Shown: positions 1-10,342 of the stretch, piece by piece | How positions within the stretch are numbered: the first letter of the stretch is position 1 | Layout: every line of letters begins with the position of its first letter | Source of the DNA: Paraglaciecola algarum | GTDB taxonomy: Bacteria; Pseudomonadota; Gammaproteobacteria; Enterobacterales; Alteromonadaceae | Assembly: GCF_021532655.1 (NCBI RefSeq) | Contig: NZ_JAKGAS010000002.1 | Span: forward strand, 310,001-374,000 | Length of the DNA: 64,000 bases | Reading direction: 5' to 3' | Notes under the pieces: generated by a model | What the model was told of the DNA's origin: nothing | Database searches by the model: none | What the model saw: the letters and a program-made list of their open reading frames with translations, nothing else | Program-made: the position numbers and the translations under genes

Positions 1-325
1 TGTCTGGAGTAAGGTTATAAACGATATCAGCAGTTGGAATAAGATCTTGGTAAGTGCCTACAGTGAAACCATTGTCACTAGCACGTTGGAAAGAATCACG
101 CTTTTCGTCGATAGCAGCTTGGCGTAGAGCATAAGAAATGTCTAAGCCAGAGTCGCGCATGTTCAAACCTTGGTTTAAACCTTGCGCACCACAACCAACT
201 ATGACAATTTTTTTGCCTTTTAAGAAATCACACCCAGAAGCAAATTCTGAACGTTGCATAAAACGACAGCGACCTAATTGGTCTAATTGCTGGCGTAGCG
301 ATAATGTATTGAAATAATTAGCCAT
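1..325 (-). CDS. ilvC: Ketol-acid reductoisomerase, class II, 5' part only
   Basis: Converts 2-acetolactate or 2-aceto-2-hydroxybutyrate to the dihydroxy acid with NADPH, the second common step of valine and isoleucine synthesis. The gene starts with ATG at 323-325 and runs leftward out of the window, so only the first 108 residues are visible. The N-terminus [20 protein letters not shown], followed by a Rossmann nucleotide-binding loop GCGAQG at residues 44-49 and [11 protein letters not shown], is typical of the long (about 490 residue) E. coli-type enzyme. It is divergent from the regulator ilvY, the same arrangement as in enterobacteria, so substrate-induced control by IlvY is expected. 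Confidence 0.95.
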   Translation of the reverse strand, partial: MANYFNTLSLRQQLDQLGRCRFMQRSEFASGCDFLKGKKIVIVGCGAQGLNQGLNMRDSGLDISYALRQAAIDEKRDSFQRASDNGFTVGTYQDLIPTADIVYNLTPD

Positions 326-469
326 GTCTAATCCTTAGTTTATTAAACGTTGAAATAGTGCAAATTCAAGATGAAATTGCGATGGCCGGATAATAGGTAA
401 AAACGGGTGTTGTTTAAAATGATATATTTGCAATATAATGTTTCATAAATTGCAATGCAGGGGTTTTTA
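326..469. promoter_or_regulatory. ilvC-ilvY divergent control region
   Basis: This 144-bp gap separates the divergent ilvC and ilvY starts. It contains two TTGCAA boxes at 428-433 and 450-455, with centres 22 bp apart, the second followed closely by the ilvY start at 470. Paired symmetric sites of this kind are what a tetrameric LysR-type activator binds in divergent promoters. That they are the IlvY operators is inference from position and symmetry; no -35/-10 pair stands out clearly. Confidence 0.45.
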
Positions 470-1324
470 ATGGATATTCGTAGCCTAGAACTGTTCCAAC
501 ATTTGGCAAACAGTTTACATTTTAGTAAAACTGCAGAAGCTTTATTTGTTAGCCCTTCTACCTTGAGTCGCACTATTCAAAGGTTAGAAGAAGAATGTGC
601 TACACCCTTATTTGTGCGTGATAATCGTAAAGTTAAACTCACCGCTGCTGGCACTAAGTTGTTAGGCTTTAGTCAACAAACCCTCACTGAATGGAAAAAA
701 GTGAAATTAGAGCTGAAACAAGATCACCAACAATTACAAGGTGAGTTAAGTTTGTTTTGTTCTGTGACCGCAAGCCAAAGTCATTTACCAAACTTGTTAG
801 ATAATTTTAGACACAAGTATCCGCAAGTTGAGATTAAGTTAAGTACTGGCGATCCGGCTTGGTCTGCCAGTAAAGTCATGCAACAAGAAGTCGATGCCTC
901 TATTGCTATCCATACCCCAGATTTCCCAAAAGAATTAAAGTTCTTACCACTAGATGAAATACCTTTGGTACTGATTGCAGCTAAAGAATTACAACTAAAT
1001 CGACTCAATCAAGTAGATTGGCGTGACCACTCTTTTATATTGCCAGAATCAGGTCCCTCCAAACGTATTGTGCACCACTGGTTTGCCGAGCAAGGTATTC
1101 GCCCCAGAGTGTATGCCACAGTGGCTGGAAACGAAGCAATTGTGAGCATGGTGGCACTAGGCTGTGGTTTAGGCATAGTGCCTAGTGTGGTGTTAGACAA
1201 TTCAACTGTTGGGCAAAGAGTCAGCCGTATAGTGTTAGATGATATTGAACCTTACCAGTTAGGTTTATGTTGTTTACAGGCAAGAGCGAATGAACCAGCA
1301 ATAAAAGCATTAATGAGTGTGTGA
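470..1324 (+). CDS. ilvY: LysR-family activator of ilvC
   Basis: IlvY senses acetolactate or acetohydroxybutyrate and activates ilvC, repressing its own gene in the E. coli model. The 284-residue protein starts MDIRSLELFQHLANSLHFSK and continues with a LysR winged HTH containing SPSTLSRTIQRLEEE and LFVRDNR, both characteristic of IlvY, followed by a periplasmic-binding-like effector domain. An ATG 15 bases upstream (455) is also in frame, but the start at 470 matches the family N-terminus. The assignment is supported by divergent linkage to ilvC. Confidence 0.93.
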   Translation: MDIRSLELFQHLANSLHFSKTAEALFVSPSTLSRTIQRLEEECATPLFVRDNRKVKLTAAGTKLLGFSQQTLTEWKKVKLELKQDHQQLQGELSLFCSVTASQSHLPNLLDNFRHKYPQVEIKLSTGDPAWSASKVMQQEVDASIAIHTPDFPKELKFLPLDEIPLVLIAAKELQLNRLNQVDWRDHSFILPESGPSKRIVHHWFAEQGIRPRVYATVAGNEAIVSMVALGCGLGIVPSVVLDNSTVGQRVSRIVLDDIEPYQLGLCCLQARANEPAIKALMSV

Positions 1325-1408
1325 TGTCGATGCTTGTTTCTTTAATCGACAGTTCTGTCCTCAATAGATATAAAGGGCAAGCCCTCTATATCTATTCGTA
1401 AATTAGGG

Positions 1409-1795
1409 TTATTGCACCATACAAAAGGCATTGAGTTTGTTGCCATCTATATCTCTAAAGTAGCCAGCGTAAAAACCTGATGTTGAATCATCTGGCCTAA
1501 ATCCAGGTTTACCTTCGCAGGTACCTCCTAGCTCTAAAGCTTTGTTGTAAAAATCTTTTACTTGTGTTGGTGTTTCTAAGTAGACTGCCACCATGGTGCC
1601 ATTACCAACAGATGCTGGCTGCTGATTAAACGGAACGCTTACAGCAATTGAAGGTTCATTATCTCCTTTTGACCAAGCAATAAAGTACCCTGCCTCTTCC
1701 ATAAAACGTTTGGCACCAATAGTGCCAAGTAATGCATCGTAAAACGCGGCAGATTTAGTTAAATCTGCCGTTCCTAAAGTCACATAACCAATCAT
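1409..1795 (-). CDS. VOC (glyoxalase/bleomycin resistance) family protein
   Basis: A small single-domain vicinal-oxygen-chelate protein of about 128 residues. The start MIGYVTLGT, the FYDALLG segment and the C-terminal run GYFRDIDGNKLNAFC are typical of the glyoxalase-like group whose members bind a divalent metal. ATGs at 1798 and 1807 are also in frame; a GGAG lies upstream of the 1798/1795 pair, so the true start is one of these. The substrate cannot be told from sequence. It stands alone between ilvY and comM on the opposite strand to ilvY, and its function remains general. Confidence 0.8.
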   Translation of the reverse strand: MIGYVTLGTADLTKSAAFYDALLGTIGAKRFMEEAGYFIAWSKGDNEPSIAVSVPFNQQPASVGNGTMVAVYLETPTQVKDFYNKALELGGTCEGKPGFRPDDSTSGFYAGYFRDIDGNKLNAFCMVQ

Positions 1796-1996
1796 CATAA
1801 TCTCCATTTAGTTGTTAAATATTGTTAATAACCTTGTTTGCTATTGGCAATTTCGCTGCAAAATTACAGTCTAAAAAATCAATCAGCCAACGCACAAATA
1901 GATAATATAACCGACATCCTGACTGAATCCGTCAGTAGTGTTTTTAAATATTGAATTAAAAGTGATATTAATAGGTGTCGCGCCATAAAATATAAA

Positions 1997-3511
1997 TTAA
2001 TTATTCGTTAGCTGCGCTAGCATGCGGTCAAAGGCTCGATAATTGAGTGCTTCGGCTAAATGTGGTCTTTGGATATTTGTTTGATGGGCTAAATCGGCAA
2101 TAGTGCGAGCGACTTTTAATACTCTGTGGTAAGTGCGCAGTGACAAACCTAAATGTTCAACCGCATGTTGTAAAAATTGTTTATCATCTTTATTTAACTC
2201 ACAGAATGTTTGTACTTCTTTACTGCCTAAGTGTGCATTAGTTTTGCCAGCGCGTTTGAGTTGAATATGATAAGCCTTAACCACTCTTTGGCGCACAACT
2301 TGGCTGCTTTCACCTCTTGCGGTTACTTGTTCTGAAAATTCATTAGTAGGTAATTTAGGTACATCTACTTGTAGATCTATCCTGTCCAAGAACGGCCCGG
2401 ATATGCGATTGAGATAACGTAAAACTTGTTCAGATGAAGAACGGCCATCTTGCAAGCTGCCGGTTGGGCTAGGATTCATGGCTGCTACTAATTGAAATTG
2501 AGCTGGAAATTCAGCTTGTCGAGCTGCCCGAGAAATATTGACTACACCGGATTCCAGAGGTTCGCGTAATACGTCTAACACTTTACGATCAAACTCTGGT
2601 AATTCGTCTAAAAATAATACCCCATTGTGAGCTAAGCTAATTTCTCCTGGCCTAGGTATGCTACCGCCCCCCACTAAAGCTACTGCAGAGGAAGTGTGGT
2701 GGGGGTGTCGAAATGCCCTTTGTTTCCAAGTTCTTGGATCAACCGGTTTACCTACAATGGAGTGAATAGCTGCGCTAGCAAGTGCTTCTTCGTCTGTCAT
2801 GTCGGGTAAAATAGTGATTAGACGACTAGCTAACATGGTTTTGCCGGTTCCAGGGGGGCCTGTAAAAAGTAGGTTATGAGACCCAGCCGCGGCTATTTCT
2901 AAAGCGCGCTTTCCGGCACTTTGGCCTACCACATCTTGCAAATCTTGCTCGTATTCGGCGGCTTGATTAGTGACTAAGCTATCGAAAAGGTTAAGGCTAT
3001 TCTGACCAGAGATATGGTTATAGACCTCTAACAACTGCATAACCGGAATAATTTGGGCTTGTTTTATGAGTGAAGCCTCCGCTGCATTATCTCTAGGCAG
3101 AATGATTTTTCGATTAGCTTGAGCGGTGGCATAAGCAAAAGGTAATGCGCCTTTTATACTGCGAATTTCCCCAGACAATGCCAGTTCGCCGGCAAATTCA
3201 AATTGTTTGAGTTGTGGCGCTGGAATGTTAAGAGTGGCAGCTATGATTCCTATAGCTATGGCTAAATCAAAACGCCCTCCTTCTTTAGGTAAATCTGCCG
3301 GCGCTAAGTTTACCGTAATTCTTTTGGCAGGAAATTCGAAGCCAGAGTTAATTATTGCACTACGCACCCTGTCTTTGGCTTCACGTACAGAGGCTTCAGG
3401 TAAACCAACTAGATTAAAACAAGGTAGGCCGTTGGCTAAATGTACTTCGACTGTGATAAGTGGTGCGTCTATACCCACACTGGCTCGTGAATAAACTATG
3501 GCTAATGACAC
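1997..3511 (-). CDS. comM: Mg-chelatase-like AAA+ helicase ComM (YifB)
   Basis: ComM is a hexameric AAA+ protein that promotes branch migration during integration of DNA taken up by natural transformation. The 504-residue protein has the expected order: an N-terminal ChlI-like domain (residues 1-170, with FNLVGLPEASVREAKDRV), an AAA+ core with Walker A GPPGTGKT at 218-225 and Walker B in VLFLDELPEFD, an arginine-containing segment near the RLNRISGP-like region, and the C-terminal Mg-chelatase domain with LSLRTYHRVLKVARTIADL. In E. coli the homologue yifB lies next to the ilv operon; the same neighbourhood is kept here between ilvY and ilvD. Confidence 0.95.
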   Translation of the reverse strand: MSLAIVYSRASVGIDAPLITVEVHLANGLPCFNLVGLPEASVREAKDRVRSAIINSGFEFPAKRITVNLAPADLPKEGGRFDLAIAIGIIAATLNIPAPQLKQFEFAGELALSGEIRSIKGALPFAYATAQANRKIILPRDNAAEASLIKQAQIIPVMQLLEVYNHISGQNSLNLFDSLVTNQAAEYEQDLQDVVGQSAGKRALEIAAAGSHNLLFTGPPGTGKTMLASRLITILPDMTDEEALASAAIHSIVGKPVDPRTWKQRAFRHPHHTSSAVALVGGGSIPRPGEISLAHNGVLFLDELPEFDRKVLDVLREPLESGVVNISRAARQAEFPAQFQLVAAMNPSPTGSLQDGRSSSEQVLRYLNRISGPFLDRIDLQVDVPKLPTNEFSEQVTARGESSQVVRQRVVKAYHIQLKRAGKTNAHLGSKEVQTFCELNKDDKQFLQHAVEHLGLSLRTYHRVLKVARTIADLAHQTNIQRPHLAEALNYRAFDRMLAQLTNN

Positions 3512-3572
3512 AGCGCAACTCCATTTGCATATAGGAAACTATAAAGTTAGTTAAAACCTGCAAAATAGCGAG

Positions 3573-4202
3573 TTATTCGTCGGTGATCTTGTCATGGGGG
3601 TTAAATACAGGCAATGCCCAGCCCCATTTCATAGCCGCTAATCTAAGGCTTAGTGTTAATGAAAATGCCACAAACATAGCAACAGGAATACTTGAACCAA
3701 ATGTTGAACATAATATGTATCCGGCGCCTCCTAAAATACAGGTTGTGGCGTATAGCTCACCTTTTAGAACAAGGGGAATTTCACGACAAATTACATCGCG
3801 GATCAGGCCGCCAAATACACCTGTCATAGTGCCTAATATAATGGCAATAAAAGGTGAGGCACCATAGGTCAGGGCTTTTTGTAATCCCATTACATTAAAA
3901 AATGCCAGCCCAATGGCATCGGCAAATAACAAATATTTTAACGGAAAGGTTTCTTTGCGACGTAACCATAAAATAGTGACAGCCGCTGCTGCTGTGATGA
4001 CATAAAAGAAACTAGGATCTTGTACCCAAAAAACCGGTAAATCTAAAATCATATCCCGTAAAGTGCCACCTCCTACAGCTGTAACCGATGCCAAAACCAC
4101 TACACCAAAGCCATCCATGTGTTTTTTGTACGCCATGAGTGTTCCGGCAATTGCAAATACCGCAACGCCAGCCAGATCAATCCAATGTAACCAATAAAGC
4201 AT
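3573..4202 (-). CDS. TRIC/UPF0126 family inner-membrane protein (YicG-like)
   Basis: A 209-residue protein with about seven hydrophobic membrane segments and two glycine-rich repeats, AVGGGTLRDM and GVFGGLIRDV, that mark the duplicated UPF0126 unit. Structures of bacterial members show a trimeric intracellular cation (TRIC-like) channel, so potassium or another monovalent cation may be conducted. The gene lies 61 bases upstream of comM on the same strand and may be co-transcribed with it. The physiological role in proteobacteria is not established, so only the family is asserted. Confidence 0.85.
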   Translation of the reverse strand: MLYWLHWIDLAGVAVFAIAGTLMAYKKHMDGFGVVVLASVTAVGGGTLRDMILDLPVFWVQDPSFFYVITAAAAVTILWLRRKETFPLKYLLFADAIGLAFFNVMGLQKALTYGASPFIAIILGTMTGVFGGLIRDVICREIPLVLKGELYATTCILGGAGYILCSTFGSSIPVAMFVAFSLTLSLRLAAMKWGWALPVFNPHDKITDE

Positions 4203-4326
4203 ATTTTGTTTTCAGTCCGTTTAAACTATAAATTCTTTAATGAATTTACTGCTAAAATGTGGAATAAATAAAGTTTACATATCGTATAACAATCTCGAAT
4301 TCTTACCTAGCGTAAATACCTGTATG

Positions 4327-4341
4327 CTTTATCGCATAAAG
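4327..4341. promoter_or_regulatory. Perfect palindrome upstream of ilvD
   Basis: CTTTAT-CGC-ATAAAG is an exact 15-bp inverted repeat 68 bases before the ilvD start, in the 207-bp gap that separates ilvD from the divergent TRIC gene. Its size suits a dimeric regulator or part of a promoter. No regulator can be named, and a chance palindrome of this size in AT-rich DNA is possible. No leader peptide with runs of Ile, Leu or Val codons is evident. Confidence 0.2.
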
Positions 4342-4409
4342 TTAACTGTTTTAAATAAGTAATGGTTTTTTGGCCGTTACATAGACAACCCAATTAAAGA
4401 GTAAAAACA

Positions 4410-6257
4410 ATGCCAAAGTTAAGATCAGCTACTACAACCCAAGGGCGTAATATGGCCGGCGCCAGAGCCTTATGGCGTGCCACTGGTATGAAAGATGGAG
4501 ATTTTCATAAACCTATCATAGCCGTATCTAACTCATTTACTCAGTTTGTCCCTGGCCATGTGCATTTAAAAGATATGGGGCAACTAGTTGCGCGCAGCAT
4601 TGAAGCTGCTGGTGGCGTAGCTAAAGAATTTAATACCATAGCGGTAGATGATGGTATTGCTATGGGTCATAGCGGTATGTTGTATAGCTTGCCTTCTCGC
4701 GAAATTATTGCTGATTCGGTTGAATACATGGTCAATGCTCACTGTGCAGATGCCATAGTGTGTATTTCAAACTGTGACAAAATCACTCCGGGCATGTTAA
4801 TGGCGTCTTTACGCTTAAATATTCCAGTTATTTTTGTATCAGGCGGCCCTATGGAAGCAGGTAAAACTAAGCTTTCTGATCAAATCATTAAACTTGATTT
4901 AGTTGACGCTATGGTCGCGGGTGTTGATGACAACGTAAGTGATGAAGATAGCAACGAAGTAGAACGTTCTGCTTGTCCTACTTGTGGTTCTTGTTCAGGT
5001 ATGTTCACTGCCAACTCAATGAACTGTTTGACTGAAGCCCTTGGTTTATCTTTGCCGGGGAACGGCTCTATGTTGGCAACTCACGCGGATCGTGAAGGCT
5101 TGTTCAAACAAGCTGGTAGCCAGATTGTAGAATTATGTCGCCGCTATTATGAAGAAGATGACGAATCTGTATTGCCACGTAATATTGCAAACTTTAATGC
5201 ATTCGAAAATGCCATGAGTTTAGATATTGCTATGGGTGGATCAACTAATACTATCCTGCACTTATTAGCAGCAGCTGTTGAAGCTGAAATACCTTTTACC
5301 CTTGATGATATTGACCGCTTATCCCGCAAAGTACCGCAACTTTGTAAAGTTGCTCCATCTACACCTAAGTATCATATGGAAGATGTTCACCGTGCTGGTG
5401 GTGTGTTGGGCATTCTAGCTGAAATAAATCGTGCTGGATTATTGCATGCAGATTCTCCTCACGTGTTGGGTAAAACCATAGGTGAAGTAATAGCTGAGTG
5501 GGATATTACTAACCCAGCCAATGAAAAAGCTTTAGAATTTTATAAGGCGGGCCCAGCTGGAATTCGCACCACTAAAGCCTTTAGTCAAAACTGCCGTTGG
5601 CCTACAGCCGACACAGACCGTGCTGAAGGTTGTATTCGTAGTCGTGACCATGCATTTAGTGAAGAAGGCGGTCTAGCTGTATTATTTGGAAATATTGCTG
5701 AAAATGGCTGTATTGTGAAAACTGCCGGTGTAGATGAATCTATCCTCAAGTTTACCGGTCGTGCGCGCATTTTTGAAAGCCAAGACACAGCTTGTGCTGC
5801 GATTCTAGCTGACGAAATTGTAGCAGGTGACGTTGTCATAATTCGTTACGAAGGTCCTAAAGGCGGCCCGGGAATGCAAGAAATGTTGTATCCCACTACT
5901 TACCTTAAAGCCAAAGGATTAGGTAAAGAATGCGCCTTGATTACTGATGGTCGTTTCTCAGGTGGTACATCAGGCTTATCTATTGGTCACTGTGCACCAG
6001 AAGCGGCAAGTGGCGGTGGTATTGGTTTAGTTGAAGAAGGCGACACTATGCTCATCGATATTCCAAATCGCACCATTGGCATAGATATCAGTGATGCTGA
6101 TTTACAGACCAGACGTGACAAGATGAATAATAGTGCTAAACCATGGAAGCCAGTTTCTCGTGAACGTAAAGTGACACTAGCACTTAAAGCTTATGCATTA
6201 TTAGCAACAAGTGCCGATAAAGGCGGAGTGCGTGATGCATCCAAGTTGGAAGACTAA
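4410..6257 (+). CDS. ilvD: Dihydroxy-acid dehydratase
   Basis: Dehydrates 2,3-dihydroxy-isovalerate and 2,3-dihydroxy-3-methylvalerate to the 2-keto acids, the third common step of valine and isoleucine synthesis. At 615 residues it has the full E. coli-type length. Iron-sulphur and metal residues are visible: Asp81 in [10 protein letters not shown], Cys122 in ISNCDK and Cys195 in [14 protein letters not shown]. The C-terminal half carries [19 protein letters not shown]. It is followed with no spacing by ilvA, and the stop codon abuts the ilvA ATG, so the two are translationally coupled. ilvG, ilvM and ilvE, which accompany it in E. coli, are not in the window. Confidence 0.97.
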   Translation: MPKLRSATTTQGRNMAGARALWRATGMKDGDFHKPIIAVSNSFTQFVPGHVHLKDMGQLVARSIEAAGGVAKEFNTIAVDDGIAMGHSGMLYSLPSREIIADSVEYMVNAHCADAIVCISNCDKITPGMLMASLRLNIPVIFVSGGPMEAGKTKLSDQIIKLDLVDAMVAGVDDNVSDEDSNEVERSACPTCGSCSGMFTANSMNCLTEALGLSLPGNGSMLATHADREGLFKQAGSQIVELCRRYYEEDDESVLPRNIANFNAFENAMSLDIAMGGSTNTILHLLAAAVEAEIPFTLDDIDRLSRKVPQLCKVAPSTPKYHMEDVHRAGGVLGILAEINRAGLLHADSPHVLGKTIGEVIAEWDITNPANEKALEFYKAGPAGIRTTKAFSQNCRWPTADTDRAEGCIRSRDHAFSEEGGLAVLFGNIAENGCIVKTAGVDESILKFTGRARIFESQDTACAAILADEIVAGDVVIIRYEGPKGGPGMQEMLYPTTYLKAKGLGKECALITDGRFSGGTSGLSIGHCAPEAASGGGIGLVEEGDTMLIDIPNRTIGIDISDADLQTRRDKMNNSAKPWKPVSRERKVTLALKAYALLATSADKGGVRDASKLED

Positions 6258-7814
6258 ATGAAACTTTCAGCCGATGATTATTTAAAGCGCATTTTATTGT
6301 CGCCCGTTTATGACGTGGCGGTGAACTCTGATTTGCAAAAATTAGATAAACTGTCTGCTGCTGTAGGTAATGAAATTTGGCTGAAACGTGAAGACCAACA
6401 ACCTGTTAAGTCTTTTAAATTACGTGGTGCGTATAACAAATTAAGCCAGCTCTCAGATGAACAATTAAAAGCTGGCGTGGTGGCGTCTTCAGCGGGTAAT
6501 CATGCTCAAGGCGTGGCTTATTCGGCTAAAAAAAAGCAAATCCAAGCCACCATAGTAATGCCCGCTACTGCGCCTGATATTAAAGTGGATGCGGTAAAAA
6601 GTTTTGGTGGCGAATACGCCAACGTGGTTTTGCACGGCACCAGTTTTGACCAAGCTAAAGAAGAAGCACTGCGCTTATCCCAAGAATGTGGATATACCAT
6701 GGTGGCGCCTTTTGATGATCCCGATGTAATTGTTGGCCAAGGCACTATTGCTCGTGAATTACTTGAACAAAACCCTGATCTTGACACTTTATTCATTGCC
6801 GTAGGTGGCGGTGGATTGATTGCCGGTATTTCAGTCTTTCTAAAACATCTTAAACCAGAATTGAAAATTATTGCAGTAGAGTCAGAAGAATCTGCTTGTT
6901 TGCAAGCCGCAATGCAAGCGGGTAAACCCGTGCCGCTTAATCATGTGGGCATATTTGCTGACGGGGTGGCGGTAAAAATTATTGGTGATGAACCATTTCG
7001 TCTATGCCAACAGTATGTAGATGAGGTGATTACTGTCAGTACCGACGAAATTTGTGCGGCCATCAAAGATATTTTTGACGATACCCGTGTGATTGCAGAG
7101 CCAGCTGGGGCTTTATCTGTAGCAGGTATAAAAAAATATTTGCATGCTCACCCCGCAGTTAAAAATCAAAAGTTTGGCGGTATATTATGTGGCGCTAATA
7201 TTAATTTTCATACGTTACGTTATGTATCTGAACGTTGTGAATTAGGTGAACAAAAAGAAGCGGTATTCGCGGCAAAAATTCCAGAGCGTAAAGGGGCGTT
7301 TAGAGAGTTTTGTGAAGTATTAGGCGGCAGAGCCATTACTGAGTTTAATTATCGATATTCGACCGACCGTGAAGCCCACATTTTTGTGGGCATAAAGTTG
7401 CGTGAAGGCCAGCAAGAATACGACCAGTTAAGCGAGCAATTAAATAACCAAGGATATCAGTGTTTTAACTTGTCAGATAATGAAATGGCCAAGTTACATG
7501 TGCGTTACATGGTAGGTGGTCGTCCACCTAGTTTATCAAATGAAAAGTTATTCTCCTTCGAATTTCCAGAACACCCGGGTGCCTTAATGAAGTTTTTAGA
7601 CACCTTAGGTGAAAACTGGAACATCACCTTATTCCACTACCGTAATCACGGAGCTGCCGAAGGTTTAGTGTTGGCTGGGTTTGATATAGCTGATGAGCAA
7701 CGCGCAGACTTTGATCAGCATTTAGCTAAACTAGGTTATATCTACGAAGAGCAAACCCATAACCCTGCCTATAAGTTTTTCTTGTCAGATTTAAATGGTG
7801 TGTTTGAAAAGTAA
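6258..7814 (+). CDS. ilvA: Biosynthetic threonine ammonia-lyase
   Basis: Deaminates L-threonine to 2-oxobutyrate, the committed step of isoleucine synthesis, and is normally inhibited by isoleucine. The 518-residue length is that of the long biosynthetic type. The PLP lysine is Lys54 in KSFKLRGAYNK; SSAGNHAQG and the glycine loop GGGGL bind the cofactor phosphate and substrate. The last 190 residues contain the two ACT-like regulatory domains, the second including FEFPEHPGALMKFL. It directly abuts ilvD. A degraded copy of its 3' end occurs about 1.3 kb downstream. Confidence 0.97.
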   Translation: MKLSADDYLKRILLSPVYDVAVNSDLQKLDKLSAAVGNEIWLKREDQQPVKSFKLRGAYNKLSQLSDEQLKAGVVASSAGNHAQGVAYSAKKKQIQATIVMPATAPDIKVDAVKSFGGEYANVVLHGTSFDQAKEEALRLSQECGYTMVAPFDDPDVIVGQGTIARELLEQNPDLDTLFIAVGGGGLIAGISVFLKHLKPELKIIAVESEESACLQAAMQAGKPVPLNHVGIFADGVAVKIIGDEPFRLCQQYVDEVITVSTDEICAAIKDIFDDTRVIAEPAGALSVAGIKKYLHAHPAVKNQKFGGILCGANINFHTLRYVSERCELGEQKEAVFAAKIPERKGAFREFCEVLGGRAITEFNYRYSTDREAHIFVGIKLREGQQEYDQLSEQLNNQGYQCFNLSDNEMAKLHVRYMVGGRPPSLSNEKLFSFEFPEHPGALMKFLDTLGENWNITLFHYRNHGAAEGLVLAGFDIADEQRADFDQHLAKLGYIYEEQTHNPAYKFFLSDLNGVFEK

Positions 7815-7868
7815 GGTAAGCAGTAGATACTAAATTGAGGCTAGAGATAGCCAGCTAAAGGGCTAAAT

Positions 7869-8789
7869 ATGCAACAAATAGTAGATGATATTGCAGCGCA
7901 AATGGCCTCAAAAAGTGACAAAGGAGCTGTAGCTAGTTATATCCCGCAATTAGCCTGTGTTGATCCGAATCAGTTTGCCATCAGTGTGGCTTTACCTGAT
8001 GGAAGCTTGTACAGCGCAGGTTGCTCAGAGACACTTTTCTCTATTCAAAGTATTTCAAAGGTATTTACCCTAACGTTAGCATTAGGAAAATTAGGTGAAC
8101 GAGTATGGACTCGAGTTGGCCGCGAACCTTCTGGGGACCCATTTAACTCTATTGTGCAACTCGAACATGAACATGGAAAACCACGCAACCCCTTTGTAAA
8201 TGCAGGCGCTATCGCAATAGCGGATGCTATTCTGCACGGGCATCAGCCAAAAGAAACCCTAGCCGAAATTTTACGATTTATGAGATTTATGGCAAATGAT
8301 GAATCCATCACAATAGACGAAAAAGTGGCCCGTTCAGAATTAGAAACTGGCGACAGAAATGCATCTCTAGCTCATTTCATGGCGTCCTTTGGTCACTTTG
8401 AAAACTCAGTCGATGCTGTATTAGGTACTTACTTTCATCATTGCTCTATAGCAATGAACACCATTCAATTAGCTACCTCAGGACTATTTTTAGCCAATGA
8501 TGGCATTAACCCGACTACTGGCTATAGAGTGGTGTCGTCTAACAGAGCCAAACGCATTAACTCTTTAATGCTGATGTGTGGCCATTACGATGGCTCTGGC
8601 GAATTCGCTTTTAGAGTGGGCTTACCCGGCAAAAGTGGTGTAGGTGGCGGTATTTTGGCTGTGGCACCGGGAAAGGCGTCTATCGCAGTTTGGTCACCTG
8701 GGTTAGATCCCATAGGTAATAGTAAACTTGGCACTCAAGCTTTGGAGTTGCTTGTTAAGAGGACTGGATGGTCGGTATTTGGTAAGTAG
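7869..8789 (+). CDS. glsA: Glutaminase A
   Basis: Hydrolyses L-glutamine to glutamate and ammonia. The 306-residue protein has the serine-dependent beta-lactamase-like glutaminase fold, with the catalytic S-x-x-K motif Ser61-Ile-Ser-Lys64 in [10 protein letters not shown]. Further family signatures are [20 protein letters not shown] and the late [16 protein letters not shown]. It lies 54 bases after ilvA on the same strand and could be read from the ilvDA transcript, though the functions are not directly linked. Confidence 0.93.
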   Translation: MQQIVDDIAAQMASKSDKGAVASYIPQLACVDPNQFAISVALPDGSLYSAGCSETLFSIQSISKVFTLTLALGKLGERVWTRVGREPSGDPFNSIVQLEHEHGKPRNPFVNAGAIAIADAILHGHQPKETLAEILRFMRFMANDESITIDEKVARSELETGDRNASLAHFMASFGHFENSVDAVLGTYFHHCSIAMNTIQLATSGLFLANDGINPTTGYRVVSSNRAKRINSLMLMCGHYDGSGEFAFRVGLPGKSGVGGGILAVAPGKASIAVWSPGLDPIGNSKLGTQALELLVKRTGWSVFGK

Positions 8790-9091
8790 CTAACGCGGGT
8801 TTTCTTTGCTAAATAAGCATGACTTCGGCACTTGCCAAGCATGCATGGGCACCGCTTTTCGGTAAGACAATTGCTGTGTTTATAAAGTATCGACATTATA
8901 GGCTAAGATAAAAACCGCTCCTAGCTCTGAACCATTATTCCGCTGGTTCCTGTTAACTACTTACAGGAAAGTCGAAATGACCCGTAATCCATTTTTTAGT
9001 TGTGTTGGCCCTGTATTAACATGCCTGTCCTATTAAACCGTTTAACCCTACTTATAAGTTCTTCTTGTCAGGTTTAAGCGGTATGGTCAAC
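8790..9091. other. Intergenic region with relic of an ilvA 3' end
   Basis: No intact gene is visible between glsA and the convergent tsgA-like gene. The right part, about 9043-9080, reads NPTYKFFLSGLSG in frame, closely matching the C-terminal codons NPAYKFFLSDLNG of the intact ilvA (about 7757-7800), with most bases shared. This is best read as the decayed tail of a second ilvA copy or a partial duplication. The left part contains the symmetric GCATG/CATGC elements near 8818-8850, but no convincing terminator. Confidence 0.5.
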
Positions 9092-10267
9092 TCAGCCTTT
9101 CTTATGCTCTAATACTAAACAAGCGCAAATTAATACAGCTACTAGGCTAAAACCTATTAGTGTCATTAACATTGCACTACTCACTCCAAAAGTGGATACA
9201 ACTAAGGCTGAAAGTGCCGGTGCAATTGTGCTACCAAGGGTAGCTGAGCAAAGTAGAAAAGTAACAAGAAAGGGTGGTGCATTTTTGATTTGTTGAGTGC
9301 CAATAGATATCCCCAATTTAAAAATACAGGAAGTTAGAAACCCTAGCCCCAAAGTGACAGTTAAAAACCAGTCGGGATCTGAAGTGCTGTATAATAGAAA
9401 CGATAAGGCCACCGCTATTGCCAATACACACAATAATAAAGGACGAGTAGGAACTTTCATTACTAACAGTGTGACTGTAAGTAAACCAAAAATTGAAGGC
9501 CCCCAATAATTACCTACGGCACTTGCGGCTTGGGTCGAATCTAAGCTAAGAATCTCTTGCAAATAACTCGGAGCCCAAGTTAAAAAGGTGGTTTGAGAGG
9601 TTAAATAGCAACATAAGGCAAAGGCTACCAAGATCACTCTTGGGGTCCAAATATTTACCTTGGTAGATGGTTCATAAGGTTCGAGATCCCGCTGATTCCT
9701 TTGGGTATCTCTAGGGAACCTTAAAATAAAACAACCGATGAAAATCAGAAATGCCAATACTCCGACAACTGCATAGCTCAATGTCCATAAGTGATTTGCT
9801 GACAATAAAATGATAGCCAATGAGGGAAATATATATCCGGCTAAGCTAAATGAACAATCGGTGGCCAAAAATGCAGAGGCTCGCTTTTTTTCATTGTATA
9901 AATGAGTAATTAAGACTGCACCACCTGCTAATCCAATTCCACAACCTATACCTAAAACAAACAAAAAAATCGATACAACTAGGAGGGATTGACTATCCAA
10001 AAACACTAATAGAATTAATGACAGGATGAAGGCTAGATAATTAACCTGCAGGATTCTTTGAGTGGTGAATCGACCATACAACCACATGGCTATAAATGTA
10101 CCGGCGAGAGTTCCTCCAGTTAACAGCGAAAAAATAGAAGCGACTTTAGTTACACTTACATTTAGGTATTCGGCTAGGGGAGAAATCAATACGCCTATTT
10201 GGGTCATTAATCCAGACATCACCATATACGTCATAAATGCAATTAAAGTTAATAGTGCTTTATTCAT
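9092..10267 (-). CDS. Major facilitator superfamily transporter, TsgA-like
   Basis: A 391-residue membrane protein with about twelve hydrophobic segments, no signal peptide and an MFS loop after the second helix. It resembles E. coli TsgA along its length: the opening LTLIAFMTYMVMSGL, the ITHLYNEKKRASAFLATDCSFSLAG stretch, the aromatic-rich TTFLTWAPSYLQE and LGISIGTQQIKNAPP near the end. The substrate of TsgA-like proteins is unknown. It is downstream of ftsX, 75 bases apart and on the same strand, but probably an independent gene. Confidence 0.75.
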   Translation of the reverse strand: MNKALLTLIAFMTYMVMSGLMTQIGVLISPLAEYLNVSVTKVASIFSLLTGGTLAGTFIAMWLYGRFTTQRILQVNYLAFILSLILLVFLDSQSLLVVSIFLFVLGIGCGIGLAGGAVLITHLYNEKKRASAFLATDCSFSLAGYIFPSLAIILLSANHLWTLSYAVVGVLAFLIFIGCFILRFPRDTQRNQRDLEPYEPSTKVNIWTPRVILVAFALCCYLTSQTTFLTWAPSYLQEILSLDSTQAASAVGNYWGPSIFGLLTVTLLVMKVPTRPLLLCVLAIAVALSFLLYSTSDPDWFLTVTLGLGFLTSCIFKLGISIGTQQIKNAPPFLVTFLLCSATLGSTIAPALSALVVSTFGVSSAMLMTLIGFSLVAVLICACLVLEHKKG

Positions 10268-10342
10268 GCTAATGCTGATTCCCTAATTTATTAATAAAGC
10301 GTACTTACCGGAACTTGCAGAGTTGAACTTATACAGACTTTG

